Of a stretch of 64,000 bases of DNA, positions 16,318 to 25,721 are shown piece after piece. Source of the DNA: Albibacillus kandeliae. GTDB taxonomy: Bacteria; Pseudomonadota; Alphaproteobacteria; Rhodobacterales; Rhodobacteraceae. A program made the position numbers and the translations under genes. The DNA is taken from contig NZ_QEHM01000004.1 of assembly GCF_003116585.1 (NCBI RefSeq), positions 434,001 through 498,000 on the forward strand. The letters are read 5' to 3'. How positions within the stretch are numbered: position 1 is the stretch's first letter; every line of letters starts with the position of its first letter. The notes below the pieces were generated by a model, which saw nothing but the letters and a program-made list of their open reading frames with translations, did not search any database and was not told the origin of the DNA.

Positions 16318-19191
16318 TCAGATCAGGTCGGTGAAGGCGACGGTCTGGTCCGCGAAGACGAGCCAGTCGATGTCGATCAGCTTGTCGCTGCCTTCGTAGT
16401 AGCCGTCCCGCCCGCCGCTGGCCGTATCGGTCACGGTCAGCTGCACCACGGTCTCTCCATCGCGGTAGCTGTCACTCCAGCTGGTGGAGGAGAAGGTGAA
16501 ATCCTCGAAGTTGCCGTCGAAGTAGACCCTGTCGTTCTTCGCGGTCCCCGCATCGTTCCACTTGCCGCCGTAGATCCGGTCATCCCCCAGCCCGCCGTAG
16601 AGATTGTCGTTGCCGTCCTCGCCGTAGAGCTGGTCGGCCCCGTCACCGCCGCGCAGGAGGTCGTTGCCGGTCCCCCCGTACAGGCGATCGTCGCCCGCTT
16701 CGCCTTCCAGCTTGTCCGCTCCGCTGCCCCCGAAGAGGTCATCGTTGCCCTCGCCCCCGCGCAGGAGGTCATCGTTGCGCCCGCCGTAGACGTCGTCGTC
16801 GCCGTCCTTGGCGAGGATGACGTCGACGCCGTCGCGCCCGTAGAGCGTGTCGGCCTTGCGCGAGCCGAACTGGACCTCATCGGGCCGCAGAACGGTGTCG
16901 CGGAAGGAGATGAAGGCCACATCGTCGCCGATCACGGTCTTTTCGGTGCCGAGCTTGAGCACCAGGTCTCCATCGTTGCGGGCGAAGTCGTAGCGGGAGA
17001 TCACCTTGTCGAAGTAGGCGTAGTCGTCGCGCGGGTCGTCGCCGAAGATTTGCTCGCCGGCGATCTGGCGGTCGTAGATCGCGAAGTCCGAGATGGTCCC
17101 GTCGAAGTAGCTGTGGATCATGCTGGTTGTGCCCGGGGTGCTGCTCCACCCTGTTGCGCCAACCACCAGCGCCTCGGTGTTCGAGGCGAGGTTGATGGTC
17201 AGGTCCTCCTCGTAGGCCACCCGCGCGCCGTTCAGGTAGAGCTCCAGCCCGGCGGGCCCGAAGGAGAGCGCGAAGTCATAGCTCTCGCCGACCTCGACGG
17301 CATAGTCCGCCGACAGGTAGTGGCTGCCTTCGCCATCCTGAATGCGCACGACCAGCGAGCCGAGTTCGTTGATATAGGCCGCGATGTGGCCCTTGCCGTC
17401 GCCGGAGGCATCCTTGGAGAACAGGGCCTGAAAATCGCCGGTATCGTTGGCCATGAACGAGAAGGCGATGGTCCCCTTCCTGATCCCGAGGGCGTCGCGG
17501 TGATCGAAGACCAGCGGGGCCGGATCGTCGGGCGAGAAGTCATGGCTGCCCGCGAAGGCAAGCACCGGCGCGCGGCCCGTGCCGGTATCGAGGTCGTCCA
17601 TGTTCACCAGCAGGCGGTTTCCGATCCTGATCTTGCCGCCGTCTTCCGCCGTCTCGGCCGGCGCGAGCGCCTCGTCGAGGTCGGCGATGGTGGAGACGAT
17701 GCCATAGGCGGGCGCGGAGGTCGTTTCGATATCCGAGCGCTTCACCAGATCCCCGTAGACGGTGATGGTGCCCAGACGGTCGTCATTGTGCGCCCCGCCG
17801 TTGTTCCCCTGATCGGAGTAGAGCGTGATGACCGAGTGATCCATCACCCCGTCGCCGTTCTTGTCGCCGTAGGTGATCGAAAGGATCTTGGTCGTGTGCC
17901 CCTCGATCACGAGCCGGTCGCCCTCGGCGCGGCTGTAGTCGGTCACCACGTCGTTGCCCATGGTATCGACCCAGTGGTCGTGAAGCTTGTCGTTCTCGCC
18001 CGCAACGCCGTGCCAGTTGATGGTGCCGTCGTCGTTGGTGTGTTTGCGTATGTAGCGCTCCTTGGCGTTGATCAGGGTCTGGAAGTAGAAGATGTCCGCC
18101 CCCTTGCCGCCGGTCAGCACGTCGTCTGCCGGAACAGGCTGGTCGGGATACAGCTTGCCATTGGTCAGCTCGTTGAGCGGGTCGCCCTCGTCGCGGTCGG
18201 GATCGTAGTAGATCGCGCCCTCGCGGCCGTCGGCGCGGGAGATCAGCAGGTCGTTCCCTGCTCCGCCGTAAAGCCTGTCCTCGCCATCGCCCCCGTCGAG
18301 GATATCGCGGCCGGCGCCGCCCTTGAGGGTGTCGTTGCCGTAGCCCCCCTGCAGGATGTCGTTGCCGCCTAGGCCGTTCAGCATGTCGTTGCCGCCGCCA
18401 CCGTTGATGCCGTCCGCCATCGCGGTGCCGCTGACGGTGTTGTCCTTGCCGCCGCGCGTGGTCATGTCGATCATGCCGTGCATGTGGCCGTGTTCGTTGA
18501 TGCCAAAGCCTGCGAGGATCTCCTTGAGCGTGTCGCTGCCGTGGTGCACCTGCTCGAACAGGGGGGACAGCGCCGCCATCTCCTCTGACATCTCGGCGGT
18601 CATGGCGAGCGCCGGATCGACCAGCCCGGCGAGCGTGACCATGTCTTCGGAGCCAAGCTGTTCATCGAAGATCTGGACGTTGCCGATCGTTCCCCGGAAG
18701 AGCGAGTGGGCGTCGTCGCCCATCGCGCTGTAATGCGTCCCGCCGATCACGAGGGGGTTCCGGTTGCTCTCGAGGCCCTGAATGAAGGACGGCTCTGCCG
18801 CGACCATCTCTCCGTTGACCCAGATCTGGAGACCGCTTTCACCGAGGGTGAGGGCAAGCTGATAGGTGGTGTGCGTTTCGAGGACGAAGTCGGGCACGCG
18901 CAGCCACTGGGTTGTTTCTCCGTTCTCCTGACTGAGGACAAGCGCACCGTCCTTGACCCAGAGCGTGAAGTCCCCGGCAGAGTTGCCCGCACCATCCTTG
19001 GAGATCAGCGCACGGTCGCCGGGCAGCCAGTCGGTCGAGAAACTTAGCGAGATGGTCAGCTGCGACTGGGCAAACTTGGCCTTGTGGTCGATGCTCAGGT
19101 AATCGCCCGAACTGCCCGTGTAGGCGCGCGTCCGGTCGTTGGCGTAGATTGCGGATGCTGTCAGATCTTCAACGGAATAGGTGGCAGCCAT
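16318..19191 (-). CDS. Large secreted calcium-binding protein: duplicated LamG + RTX modules
   Basis: 957 residues, no Sec signal, highly acidic. Order: LamG/concanavalin-type domain (about 40-190), RTX nonapeptide repeats GGxGxDxLx (about 254-325, e.g. GGNDILQGGYGNDTLKGGAG), a linker with DYSRAEGDRL, a second LamG-type domain (about 530-710), a second RTX block (about 780-877, GGEGNDDLFGGSGADKLEGE), and a C-terminal region ending in FADQTVAF. RTX proteins leave through type I secretion using a C-terminal signal and fold on calcium outside. LamG domains often bind glycans, so an adhesin or matrix protein is plausible; no catalytic domain is seen. ATG 19191 has AGAGGA 6 nt upstream. No type I secretion genes are adjacent. 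Confidence 0.88.
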   Translation of the reverse strand: MAATYSVEDLTASAIYANDRTRAYTGSSGDYLSIDHKAKFAQSQLTISLSFSTDWLPGDRALISKDGAGNSAGDFTLWVKDGALVLSQENGETTQWLRVPDFVLETHTTYQLALTLGESGLQIWVNGEMVAAEPSFIQGLESNRNPLVIGGTHYSAMGDDAHSLFRGTIGNVQIFDEQLGSEDMVTLAGLVDPALAMTAEMSEEMAALSPLFEQVHHGSDTLKEILAGFGINEHGHMHGMIDMTTRGGKDNTVSGTAMADGINGGGGNDMLNGLGGNDILQGGYGNDTLKGGAGRDILDGGDGEDRLYGGAGNDLLISRADGREGAIYYDPDRDEGDPLNELTNGKLYPDQPVPADDVLTGGKGADIFYFQTLINAKERYIRKHTNDDGTINWHGVAGENDKLHDHWVDTMGNDVVTDYSRAEGDRLVIEGHTTKILSITYGDKNGDGVMDHSVITLYSDQGNNGGAHNDDRLGTITVYGDLVKRSDIETTSAPAYGIVSTIADLDEALAPAETAEDGGKIRIGNRLLVNMDDLDTGTGRAPVLAFAGSHDFSPDDPAPLVFDHRDALGIRKGTIAFSFMANDTGDFQALFSKDASGDGKGHIAAYINELGSLVVRIQDGEGSHYLSADYAVEVGESYDFALSFGPAGLELYLNGARVAYEEDLTINLASNTEALVVGATGWSSTPGTTSMIHSYFDGTISDFAIYDRQIAGEQIFGDDPRDDYAYFDKVISRYDFARNDGDLVLKLGTEKTVIGDDVAFISFRDTVLRPDEVQFGSRKADTLYGRDGVDVILAKDGDDDVYGGRNDDLLRGGEGNDDLFGGSGADKLEGEAGDDRLYGGTGNDLLRGGDGADQLYGEDGNDNLYGGLGDDRIYGGKWNDAGTAKNDRVYFDGNFEDFTFSSTSWSDSYRDGETVVQLTVTDTASGGRDGYYEGSDKLIDIDWLVFADQTVAFTDLI

Positions 19192-19522
19192 CAGGTATCC
19201 TCTTGGGGCAATGGGCAGAAAACTCGGCGCAAACTGGATAGGTGGGAAAAGGGGAGATTCTGTGACCCCTCCTCCCCCTGCCACGCGTGCGAAACCGGCT
19301 AGGAGGTTATCCGCCGACCGCCGCGAAAGCGTCTGAACCTAAAGGGAAAGAACCTGTGCCTGCCGAAGCGGGGCCGGCGCACTGTTGCCCGGTTGCGGCG
19401 GCGATCGCCGGGTGGGGCCACAGGGATGCCATGTTTCGGCCCGGATCAGGGTGCCGCCTGTCGCGCGCGCCGTCCGAGTGTTGACCGGCGCCTTCGGGCG
19501 CCGGTCGGTGTCGTGGGTCGGG
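19192..19522. other. Gene-free spacer
   Basis: 331 bases between the RTX gene promoter side and the glutathione peroxidase 3' end. Apart from the GACCGGCGCC hairpin at 19483-19506, I see no gene or RNA signature. Confidence 0.5.
19483..19506 (-). terminator. Hairpin after the glutathione peroxidase gene
   Basis: GACCGGCGCC, loop TTCG, GGCGCCGGTC: a perfect 10-bp stem 16 nt beyond the peroxidase stop. There is no U-tract, so factor-independent termination is uncertain. Confidence 0.5.
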
Positions 19523-20065
19523 TCAGGCCGCGAGGGCCTCTTCGATGGCTGCGACGAGGCGTTCGTCGGTCGGGGCCACGTCCGGAGAGAAGCGGGCGAT
19601 GACCTTGCCGTCACGGCCGACGAGGAACTTCTCGAAGTTCCACAGCACCTCCTCGGGTGCCCCGGTGTCCACGCCGAAACCTGCCAGCCGCTCGCGCATC
19701 GGGCCTTCGCCGGTGGCGGCGGGCTGGATCTGCACGAGTTCGCGGTAGAGCGGGTGAGCGTCGTCGCCCTTGACGCTGATCTTGGAGAACAGCGGGAAGG
19801 TCACGTCGTAGGTCAGCGAGCAGAAGCTGGCGATCTCCTCGTCGGTGCCCGGTTCCTGCCCTTTGAAGTTGTTGGCGGGGAAGGCGAGGATGGTGAAGCC
19901 CTGCTCTGCCTTCTCGCGGTAGAGCGCTTCCAGCGCCTCGTACTGCGGGGTCAGGCCGCACTTGGAGGCGACGTTCACGACAAGCAGGACCTGCCCGGCG
20001 TAATCGCCGAGGGTGCCGGGGGTGCCGTCGTTGTGCGTGAGCGGGATGGTGGTGATCGAAGTCAT
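19523..20065 (-). CDS. Glutathione peroxidase family protein (Cys type)
   Basis: 180 residues of thioredoxin fold. The peroxidatic residue is Cys36 in NVASKCGLTPQY (not selenocysteine). The usual FPCNQF block reads FPANNFKGQEPG, lacking the resolving Cys and with Asn for Gln, a variant also common in bacterial homologues. The C-terminal WNFEKFLVGRDG is present. It reduces peroxides with glutathione or thioredoxin in the cytosol; the missing Cys argues against the atypical two-Cys mechanism. Confidence 0.92.
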   Translation of the reverse strand: MTSITTIPLTHNDGTPGTLGDYAGQVLLVVNVASKCGLTPQYEALEALYREKAEQGFTILAFPANNFKGQEPGTDEEIASFCSLTYDVTFPLFSKISVKGDDAHPLYRELVQIQPAATGEGPMRERLAGFGVDTGAPEEVLWNFEKFLVGRDGKVIARFSPDVAPTDERLVAAIEEALAA

Positions 20066-20290
20066 GGAATTTCCTTTCCGGCGCGTCGTGGAGACGGGCG
20101 CGCGTGGTGGCGCAGGCGAGTCTTAGCGCTGCCGCCCGGCAATGCGAACCCATCTTGTCGCAGGCAGGGCAGAATTGGCCCCGGGGTCTTCAAGAATTGG
20201 CCGATCCTGCACAAATTGCCTGTCAGCGGGGAACCGACGCGGTATGTTTCGCGTCAGGTCATGTAAGCAGGAAGGCCAGTACACGCGACC

Positions 20291-20998
20291 ATGCCGATAC
20301 GACTCGTCAGTTATAACATCCGCAAGGCGGTAGGACTGGACCAGCGCTGGAACCCACACCGCATCCTCGACATCCTGAACGAGCTCGAGCCCGACATCGT
20401 GGTCCTGCAGGAGGCCGACCGCAGGCTGGGGCCGCGCCCCGCCGCCCTGCCCCGCCAGCTGATCGAGGCGGAGACGGACCTGCGGATCGCGGACCTTGCT
20501 ATCAACGACGTCAGCATCGGGTGGCACGGCAACGCGATCCTCTTTCGCAAGGGGCTGAAGGTTCTCGATACCGACCGGATCGAATTGCCGAGCCTTGAGC
20601 CGCGCGGCGCCGTCCTGACCAGGATAGGGACCGGCAAGGGCCAGTCGGTGACGGTGATCGGCGCGCACCTCGCGCTGCTGCGGCAATGGCGCAGGCGGCA
20701 GTTGGCGGCGATCCGCAACCACCTGAGCCGGGAGGAGACGGAGAACACCGTGGTCGCGGGCGATTTCAACGAATGGTCGGTGCAGCGCGGGTTCGAACCG
20801 CTGTCGGACGAGTTTACGGTTGTCTCGCCGGGGCGCACGTTTCATTCCAGCCTGCCCCGCGGACAGCTTGACCGGATCGCCCACGGTGCGCGGATCGAGC
20901 CGGTGGCGGTGGGGGTGGCGCAGTCCAAGCTGGCGCGCCGCGGGTCGGATCACCTGCCGATCTGGTTCGACATGACGGTGCACCCGGACAAGGGCTGA
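20291..20998 (+). CDS. Endonuclease/exonuclease/phosphatase family protein (YbhP-like)
   Basis: 235 residues of the DNase I-like fold: N-terminal LVSYNIRKAVG, metal Glu in IVVLQEADRR, VAGDFNEWS, and the C-terminal SDHLPIWFD. It is tail-to-tail with cardiolipin synthase (6-nt gap). In E. coli the related ybhP sits beside clsB, so a link to phospholipid metabolism is plausible; the substrate is unknown. Confidence 0.85.
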   Translation: MPIRLVSYNIRKAVGLDQRWNPHRILDILNELEPDIVVLQEADRRLGPRPAALPRQLIEAETDLRIADLAINDVSIGWHGNAILFRKGLKVLDTDRIELPSLEPRGAVLTRIGTGKGQSVTVIGAHLALLRQWRRRQLAAIRNHLSREETENTVVAGDFNEWSVQRGFEPLSDEFTVVSPGRTFHSSLPRGQLDRIAHGARIEPVAVGVAQSKLARRGSDHLPIWFDMTVHPDKG

Positions 20999-21004
20999 GG
21001 CCGG

Positions 21005-22486
21005 TCAGAGGATGGGCGCAAAGAGCCGCGCGACCCGCGCGCCGTAGCGCTTGAACAGGCTCGGCATGTCGTCGAGACGGATCACGTAGGGTGCGGCGCG
21101 GGCGAAATCGGCCAGCAGCATCTCTTCGACCTTTTCGGCGAATCCCTTGTCGAGCACCACCGCGGTCGCCTCGAAGTTCAGCTGGCACGACCGGTTGTCG
21201 AGGTTGATGCTGCCGACCGAGGCAAGGCAGTCGTCCACGAGGATCACCTTCTGGTGCATGAACCCTTCCTGGTAGTGGAACAGACTCACCCCCGCGTCGA
21301 GCATCCGGTCGAAGTAGGCGTAGGCCGCGAGCCAGACCAGCCAGTGATCGCGCCTCTGGGGGACCAGCAGGCGCACCTCGACCCCGCGCTGCGCGGCCAC
21401 GCAGAGAGCGGTCTGGACGTCGGTGTCCGGCACGAAATAGGGCGTGGCGATCCAGACCCGGCTGTGGGCGGCGTTGATCGCGTTGCAGAAGTACATGCTG
21501 CCGGTTTCGAGTTCGTCCGCCGGACCGGGTGCCACGATCATGGCGTTCAGGTTTTCCGGCTGCCCCCCCGCGTTCCAGTTCAGCTCGGGCTTTTCGTCGG
21601 TGGCCCATGACCAGTCCTCGGAAAAGACCTGCTGGAGTTCCGAGACCACCGGCCCCTTCAGCTCGGCGTGGGTGTCGCGCCACGGCCCGAAGAAGGTGCT
21701 GCGCCCGAGGTACTCGTCGCCCACGTTCAGCCCGCCGATAAAACCGATGGTGCCATCGACGACGACGATCTTGCGGTGATTGCGGAAGTTGATCTGGAGC
21801 CGGTTGCTGGCGCGGCGGATCGAGTGGAAGTTCTCGACCAGCACGCCCGCGTTGCGCAGCGCCTGCAGATAGCCTGAATCGAGCCCGTGGCTGCCCAGCG
21901 AGTCATAGAGAAAACGGACCTTGCAGCCGCTCTCGGCCTTGCGGATCAGGCGCTGCTGGAACTCGGTGCCGATGCGGTCGTGCAGGACGAGGTAGTATTG
22001 CACGAGAATGTAGTGCTCGGCCGCGTCGATGGCGGCGAAGATCGCGTCGAAGGCGGCCTCGCCGTCGATCAGCAGGCGCACCGCGTTGCCCGAGGTCAGC
22101 GGCAGGCCGGTCATGGTTTCGAAGCCCCGCATGTAGGGTTTGAGCCGGGTGCCCGTCGCCTCGTAATCCGGCGGGTTCTCGTTCCGCAGCTCGGTCAGGG
22201 AGCGCATCATCGTCTTGGAGGAGCGGCGGGCCGAGACGTAGCCGGGATAGCGGGAATGCCCCAGCACCACGTAGATCGGGATCGCGATCAGCGGCAGCAC
22301 CAGAAGGAACAGGACCCAGACCACCGCGCCCTGCGGCGTGCGCGCGGTCTTGAGCGAGAGAAGGGCAGCGATGGCCCCGACGATCTGCAGCAGCAGGGCG
22401 ATGACCGGAACGACCACCGTCCAGATATGCAGCGCGTCCTGCTCGATCCCTCCGTCCAGCACTCGATCCGCTCCCACTTGCCGCAA
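21005..22486 (-). CDS. cls: Cardiolipin synthase (phospholipase D superfamily)
   Basis: About 485-493 residues. Two N-terminal membrane segments (IALLLQIVGAIAALL; VVWVLFLLVLPLIAIPIYVV) precede two PLD domains with HKD motifs: HRKIVVVDGTIGFIGG and HQKVILVDDCLASVGS. It makes cardiolipin from phosphatidylglycerol or PG plus PE at the inner membrane. The start is uncertain: ATG 22486 or GTG 22462, the latter giving a more usual N-terminus. Confidence 0.92.
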   Translation of the reverse strand: MRQVGADRVLDGGIEQDALHIWTVVVPVIALLLQIVGAIAALLSLKTARTPQGAVVWVLFLLVLPLIAIPIYVVLGHSRYPGYVSARRSSKTMMRSLTELRNENPPDYEATGTRLKPYMRGFETMTGLPLTSGNAVRLLIDGEAAFDAIFAAIDAAEHYILVQYYLVLHDRIGTEFQQRLIRKAESGCKVRFLYDSLGSHGLDSGYLQALRNAGVLVENFHSIRRASNRLQINFRNHRKIVVVDGTIGFIGGLNVGDEYLGRSTFFGPWRDTHAELKGPVVSELQQVFSEDWSWATDEKPELNWNAGGQPENLNAMIVAPGPADELETGSMYFCNAINAAHSRVWIATPYFVPDTDVQTALCVAAQRGVEVRLLVPQRRDHWLVWLAAYAYFDRMLDAGVSLFHYQEGFMHQKVILVDDCLASVGSINLDNRSCQLNFEATAVVLDKGFAEKVEEMLLADFARAAPYVIRLDDMPSLFKRYGARVARLFAPIL

Positions 22487-22621
22487 AACGGCCTGCCCTG
22501 CCCGAGTCGTCGCACGGCGGGTCGGCCCGTGGCAAGCGGCGCGGCGCCGCTGCCCCTAGGGACTTAGTCCTTGCAGAAGCACGGTAAAGCGCGTTCGGAG
22601 TGTATTTTCAGGGGCCCGGCT

Positions 22622-22981
22622 TCAGCCGAGAAAGCGCTCGCTGCACCAGCCGAGGTGGCGCAGGGACTCGTCGATCAATGCGGCGTCTTCCGCAGGCATC
22701 CGGCGCAGCATGGTCTGAAACGCCTGGAACTTCTGTTCGTAGGTGCCGCCCACGTAGCGGCCGAGGATCTCGGTCGCGTGCTTGGCGCCCTCCTCGCGGT
22801 TTTCCCAGGTCAGCAGGCCGCGCTGTTCGAGAACGTAGGTGGAGTAGGTGAAGTAGGCGGCGCAGCGCAACGCCTGCGCTTCGAGGCCACTGTAGACGCG
22901 CGTGGCGTTATCGGCCTGCAGGGGGGTCGAGAGCGTGCCGATCAGCGCGCAGAGAAGCGGTATCCATTTCAGTCGAGACAT
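22622..22981 (-). CDS. Hypothetical small exported protein
   Basis: 119 residues with a signal peptide (MSRLKWIPLLCALIGTLSTP, likely cleaved near LQA-D). The mature part is about 95 residues, helical, with two cysteines (ALRCAAYF and GWCSERF) that could form a disulfide. I do not recognise the family. It lies between trpA and cls on the same strand. ATG 22981 was chosen because it puts the signal peptide at the N-terminus. Confidence 0.6.
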   Translation of the reverse strand: MSRLKWIPLLCALIGTLSTPLQADNATRVYSGLEAQALRCAAYFTYSTYVLEQRGLLTWENREEGAKHATEILGRYVGGTYEQKFQAFQTMLRRMPAEDAALIDESLRHLGWCSERFLG

Positions 22982-23076
22982 GCCGGGGGATGTCCTGAAA
23001 CCGTTGACGATTTTCAGACAATGCCCGGTCGACATGGCCGACCGTTGACCTCAAGCAGGTCATTTCAGGGCAAGAT

Positions 23077-23868
23077 TCAGGCGGAGTGGGCGCCCTGGGC
23101 CAGTGCCGCCACAAAATCCAGTACCTCGGCGACCGGTTTTCCGGCGGCGATCTGCGAGACGATGGCAGAACCGACCACGGCGCCATCGGCGACGCTGCCG
23201 ATGGAGCGGGCCTGTTCCGGGGTCTTGATGCCGAAGCCCACGACCACGGGCAGATCGGTGCCCGCCTTGATCCGCGCGACCTCGGGGCCGACATCGGTGG
23301 CCTGTGCCTCGGCCGAGCCGGTGATGCCGGTGATCGAGACGTAGTAGACGAAGCCCGAGGTGTTCTGCAGCACGCGCGGCAGGCGCTCGTCATCGGTTGT
23401 CGGCGTTGCGAGCCGGATGAAGTTCAGCCCGGCGGCCTGCGCGGGCAGGCAGAGTTCGCTGTCTTCCTCCGGGGGCAGGTCGACGACGATCAGGCCGTCG
23501 ATCCCGGCCTCCTTGGCCTGCGACAGGAAGGTGTCGACGCCGCGGCTGTAGATCGGGTTGTAGTAGCCCATCATCACGATCGGGGTGGTGTCGTCCGTCT
23601 CGCGGAAGATGCGCGCCATCGCCAGCGTCTTGTCCAGCGTCTGCCCTGCTTCAAGGGCGCGCTGACCGGCCAGCTGGATCGTGGGGCCGTCGGCCATCGG
23701 ATCGGTGAAGGGCATGCCCAGTTCGATGATGTCGACGCCCGCCGCGGGGAGACCTTTGACGATCTCGAGCGAGGTGTCGTAATCCGGGTCCCCGGCCATG
23801 ACGTAGGCAACGAAGGCCTTCTTGCCCTTGGCCTTCAGGTCAGCGAATTTGGCGTCGATGCGGGTCAT
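23077..23868 (-). CDS. trpA: Tryptophan synthase alpha chain
   Basis: Cleaves indole-3-glycerol phosphate to indole, which passes to TrpB. 263 residues, a TIM barrel. The catalytic Glu and Asp are in [31 protein letters not shown] and [13 protein letters not shown] form the phosphate site. It stands apart from trpB/trpF here, as in many Rhodobacteraceae. Confidence 0.97.
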   Translation of the reverse strand: MTRIDAKFADLKAKGKKAFVAYVMAGDPDYDTSLEIVKGLPAAGVDIIELGMPFTDPMADGPTIQLAGQRALEAGQTLDKTLAMARIFRETDDTTPIVMMGYYNPIYSRGVDTFLSQAKEAGIDGLIVVDLPPEEDSELCLPAQAAGLNFIRLATPTTDDERLPRVLQNTSGFVYYVSITGITGSAEAQATDVGPEVARIKAGTDLPVVVGFGIKTPEQARSIGSVADGAVVGSAIVSQIAAGKPVAEVLDFVAALAQGAHSA

Positions 23869-23943
23869 GGGCGGATGTCCTTCCTGATCCCGCCTGCCAT
23901 GCCAAAACTGCCGGGGGAAATCAATGCGGCTTTTCCGTCCGGC

Positions 23944-24429
23944 TCAGAACCCGAAGGTATAGCGCAGCATCAGGGCGTTGACGCCGGGGTTGGGTGTTTC
24001 CGTCGATGCGTTGGACATGTGGGTCAGGCCGACCGACACCTTGTCGCCCGAAGCCAGCGTCCGGCCTACACCGAAGAGCGAGCGGAAGTGGAACTTGCCA
24101 CCGATGCGGTTCAGCGGGTCGTACTCGTTGTAGTAGCCCGGCATCACGCTCGCCTCGATGAACCAGTCGTTCTTGAGGGTCCATGTCCCGACCACGCCGA
24201 AACCGATGAAATAGTCCTTCTCGCTGTCCACGCTTGCCATGGTGCCCAGCGCAAAGCTCGAGATCGCACCCTGATGGAACGGTGCAAAGTGGTATTCCAG
24301 TGCGATCCGCGCGGCGTCCTTGGACTGGTCGTCGCTGAAATCCGCGTATCCGGCACCGAAGGTGACGGATTGTGCGTGGGCCGCTGCGGCGGTCAGGGAT
24401 AGGGCAGCGGCGATCAGCAGTTTCTTCAT
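23944..24429 (-). CDS. PagL-like lipid A 3-O-deacylase / acyloxyacyl hydrolase family protein
   Basis: 161 residues with a signal peptide (MKKLLIAAALSLTAAAAHAQ) and a small beta-barrel pattern ending in LRYTFGF, with a terminal Phe as in outer-membrane proteins. The motif HMSNASTETPNPG near the C-terminus matches the PagL catalytic H-x-S-N and downstream Glu. PagL removes the 3-position acyl chain of lipid A at the outer membrane. The call rests on this motif and size; the substrate is not proven. Confidence 0.78.
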   Translation of the reverse strand: MKKLLIAAALSLTAAAAHAQSVTFGAGYADFSDDQSKDAARIALEYHFAPFHQGAISSFALGTMASVDSEKDYFIGFGVVGTWTLKNDWFIEASVMPGYYNEYDPLNRIGGKFHFRSLFGVGRTLASGDKVSVGLTHMSNASTETPNPGVNALMLRYTFGF

Positions 24430-24608
24430 CTTGGCCTCGGCGGTCTGAAAGCTTTGTATTATCCGTCACTTCCCCCTATGTAAACTTGATCCGCGCATGT
24501 ACCAGAGGCATGGTGTGCATTCATTTGTTCGCGGAACCGGGCGTCGTGCTTGCGCCTACAGGCAAGCCTGCTAGAAGCAGCCCAGCAAAAATCTCGGAGA
24601 TTTGGCCG

Positions 24609-25706
24609 ATGGGCTTCAAGATGGGGATCGTCGGGCTGCCGAATGTCGGCAAGTCCACGCTGTTCAACGCGCTGACCAGAACCGCCGCGGCGCAGGCGGC
24701 CAACTTTCCGTTCTGCACCATCGAGCCCAACGTGGGCGAGGTGGCGGTTCCCGATGCCCGGCTGGACAAGCTGGCGGCCATCGCGACCTCCAAGCAGATC
24801 ATCCCCACGCGGATGACCTTCGTCGACATCGCCGGGCTGGTGAAGGGCGCCTCGAAGGGCGAGGGCCTTGGCAACCAGTTCCTTGCCAACATCCGCGAGG
24901 TCGACGCCATCGCGCACGTGCTGCGCTGTTTCGAGGACGGGGACGTGACCCACGTCGAGGGCCGGGTGGACCCGGTCGCCGACGCCGAGACCATCGAGAC
25001 CGAGCTGATGCTGGCCGACCTCGAGAGCATCGAGAAGCGTCGCGCCAACCTCGTGCGCAAGCTCAAGGGCAACGATAAGGAAGCGCAGCAGCAGGATCGC
25101 CTGCTGGCCGCGGCCCAGGCCGCCATCGAGGACGGCAAGCCCGCCCGCGTGGTCGAGGTTGATGCCGAGGACGCCAAGGCGTGGCGGATGCTGCAGCTGC
25201 TGACCACCAAGCCGGTGCTCTACGTCTGCAACGTCTCGGAGGAAGAAGCGGCAGCGGGCAACGCCCATTCCGAGGCCGTCGCCGAGATGGCCGCAGCGCA
25301 GGGCAATGCGCATGTCATCATCTCTGCCCGGATCGAGGAAGAGATCAGCCAGCTTGAAGACGAGGAAGCCGAGATGTTCCTTGGCGAGATGGGTCTGGAC
25401 GAGCCGGGGCTCGACCGCCTGATCCGCGCGGGCTACCAGCTGCTGCACCTCGAGACCTATTTCACCGTGGGCCCGAAGGAGGCCCGCGCCTGGACCATCC
25501 GTCAGGGCACGATGGCCCCGCAGGCCGCCGGTGTGATCCACGGCGACTTTGAGAAGGGCTTTATCCGCGCCGAAACCATTGCCTACGACGACTATGTCGC
25601 CTGCAACGGGGAACAGGGTGCCAAGGAAGCCGGCAAGATGCGGGCGGAAGGCAAGAGCTATACCGTCAAGGACGGCGACGTCCTGCACTTCCTCTTCAAC
25701 AACTGA
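24609..25706 (+). CDS. ychF: Redox-regulated ATPase YchF (Obg family)
   Basis: 365 residues, P-loop ATPase of the Obg family that associates with ribosomes. It shows [18 protein letters not shown] at the N-terminus, the G3-type [17 protein letters not shown], and a C-terminal TGS domain (ending [13 protein letters not shown]). ATG 24609 is chosen because the family begins [16 protein letters not shown]; the frame is open much further upstream but without homology. Confidence 0.97.
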   Translation: MGFKMGIVGLPNVGKSTLFNALTRTAAAQAANFPFCTIEPNVGEVAVPDARLDKLAAIATSKQIIPTRMTFVDIAGLVKGASKGEGLGNQFLANIREVDAIAHVLRCFEDGDVTHVEGRVDPVADAETIETELMLADLESIEKRRANLVRKLKGNDKEAQQQDRLLAAAQAAIEDGKPARVVEVDAEDAKAWRMLQLLTTKPVLYVCNVSEEEAAAGNAHSEAVAEMAAAQGNAHVIISARIEEEISQLEDEEAEMFLGEMGLDEPGLDRLIRAGYQLLHLETYFTVGPKEARAWTIRQGTMAPQAAGVIHGDFEKGFIRAETIAYDDYVACNGEQGAKEAGKMRAEGKSYTVKDGDVLHFLFNN

Positions 25707-25721
25707 GGCGGGGCTGCCGGG

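Noticed and set aside
17050-18372. 440-codon open frame opposite the RTX gene
   Set aside because: Antisense artefact; Val/Gly-rich with no motif, while the opposite strand has clear RTX and LamG repeats.
16560-18430. Tandem repeats as a CRISPR-like or mobile repeat
   Set aside because: The repeats encode RTX GGxGxD nonapeptides in frame, so they are protein repeats.
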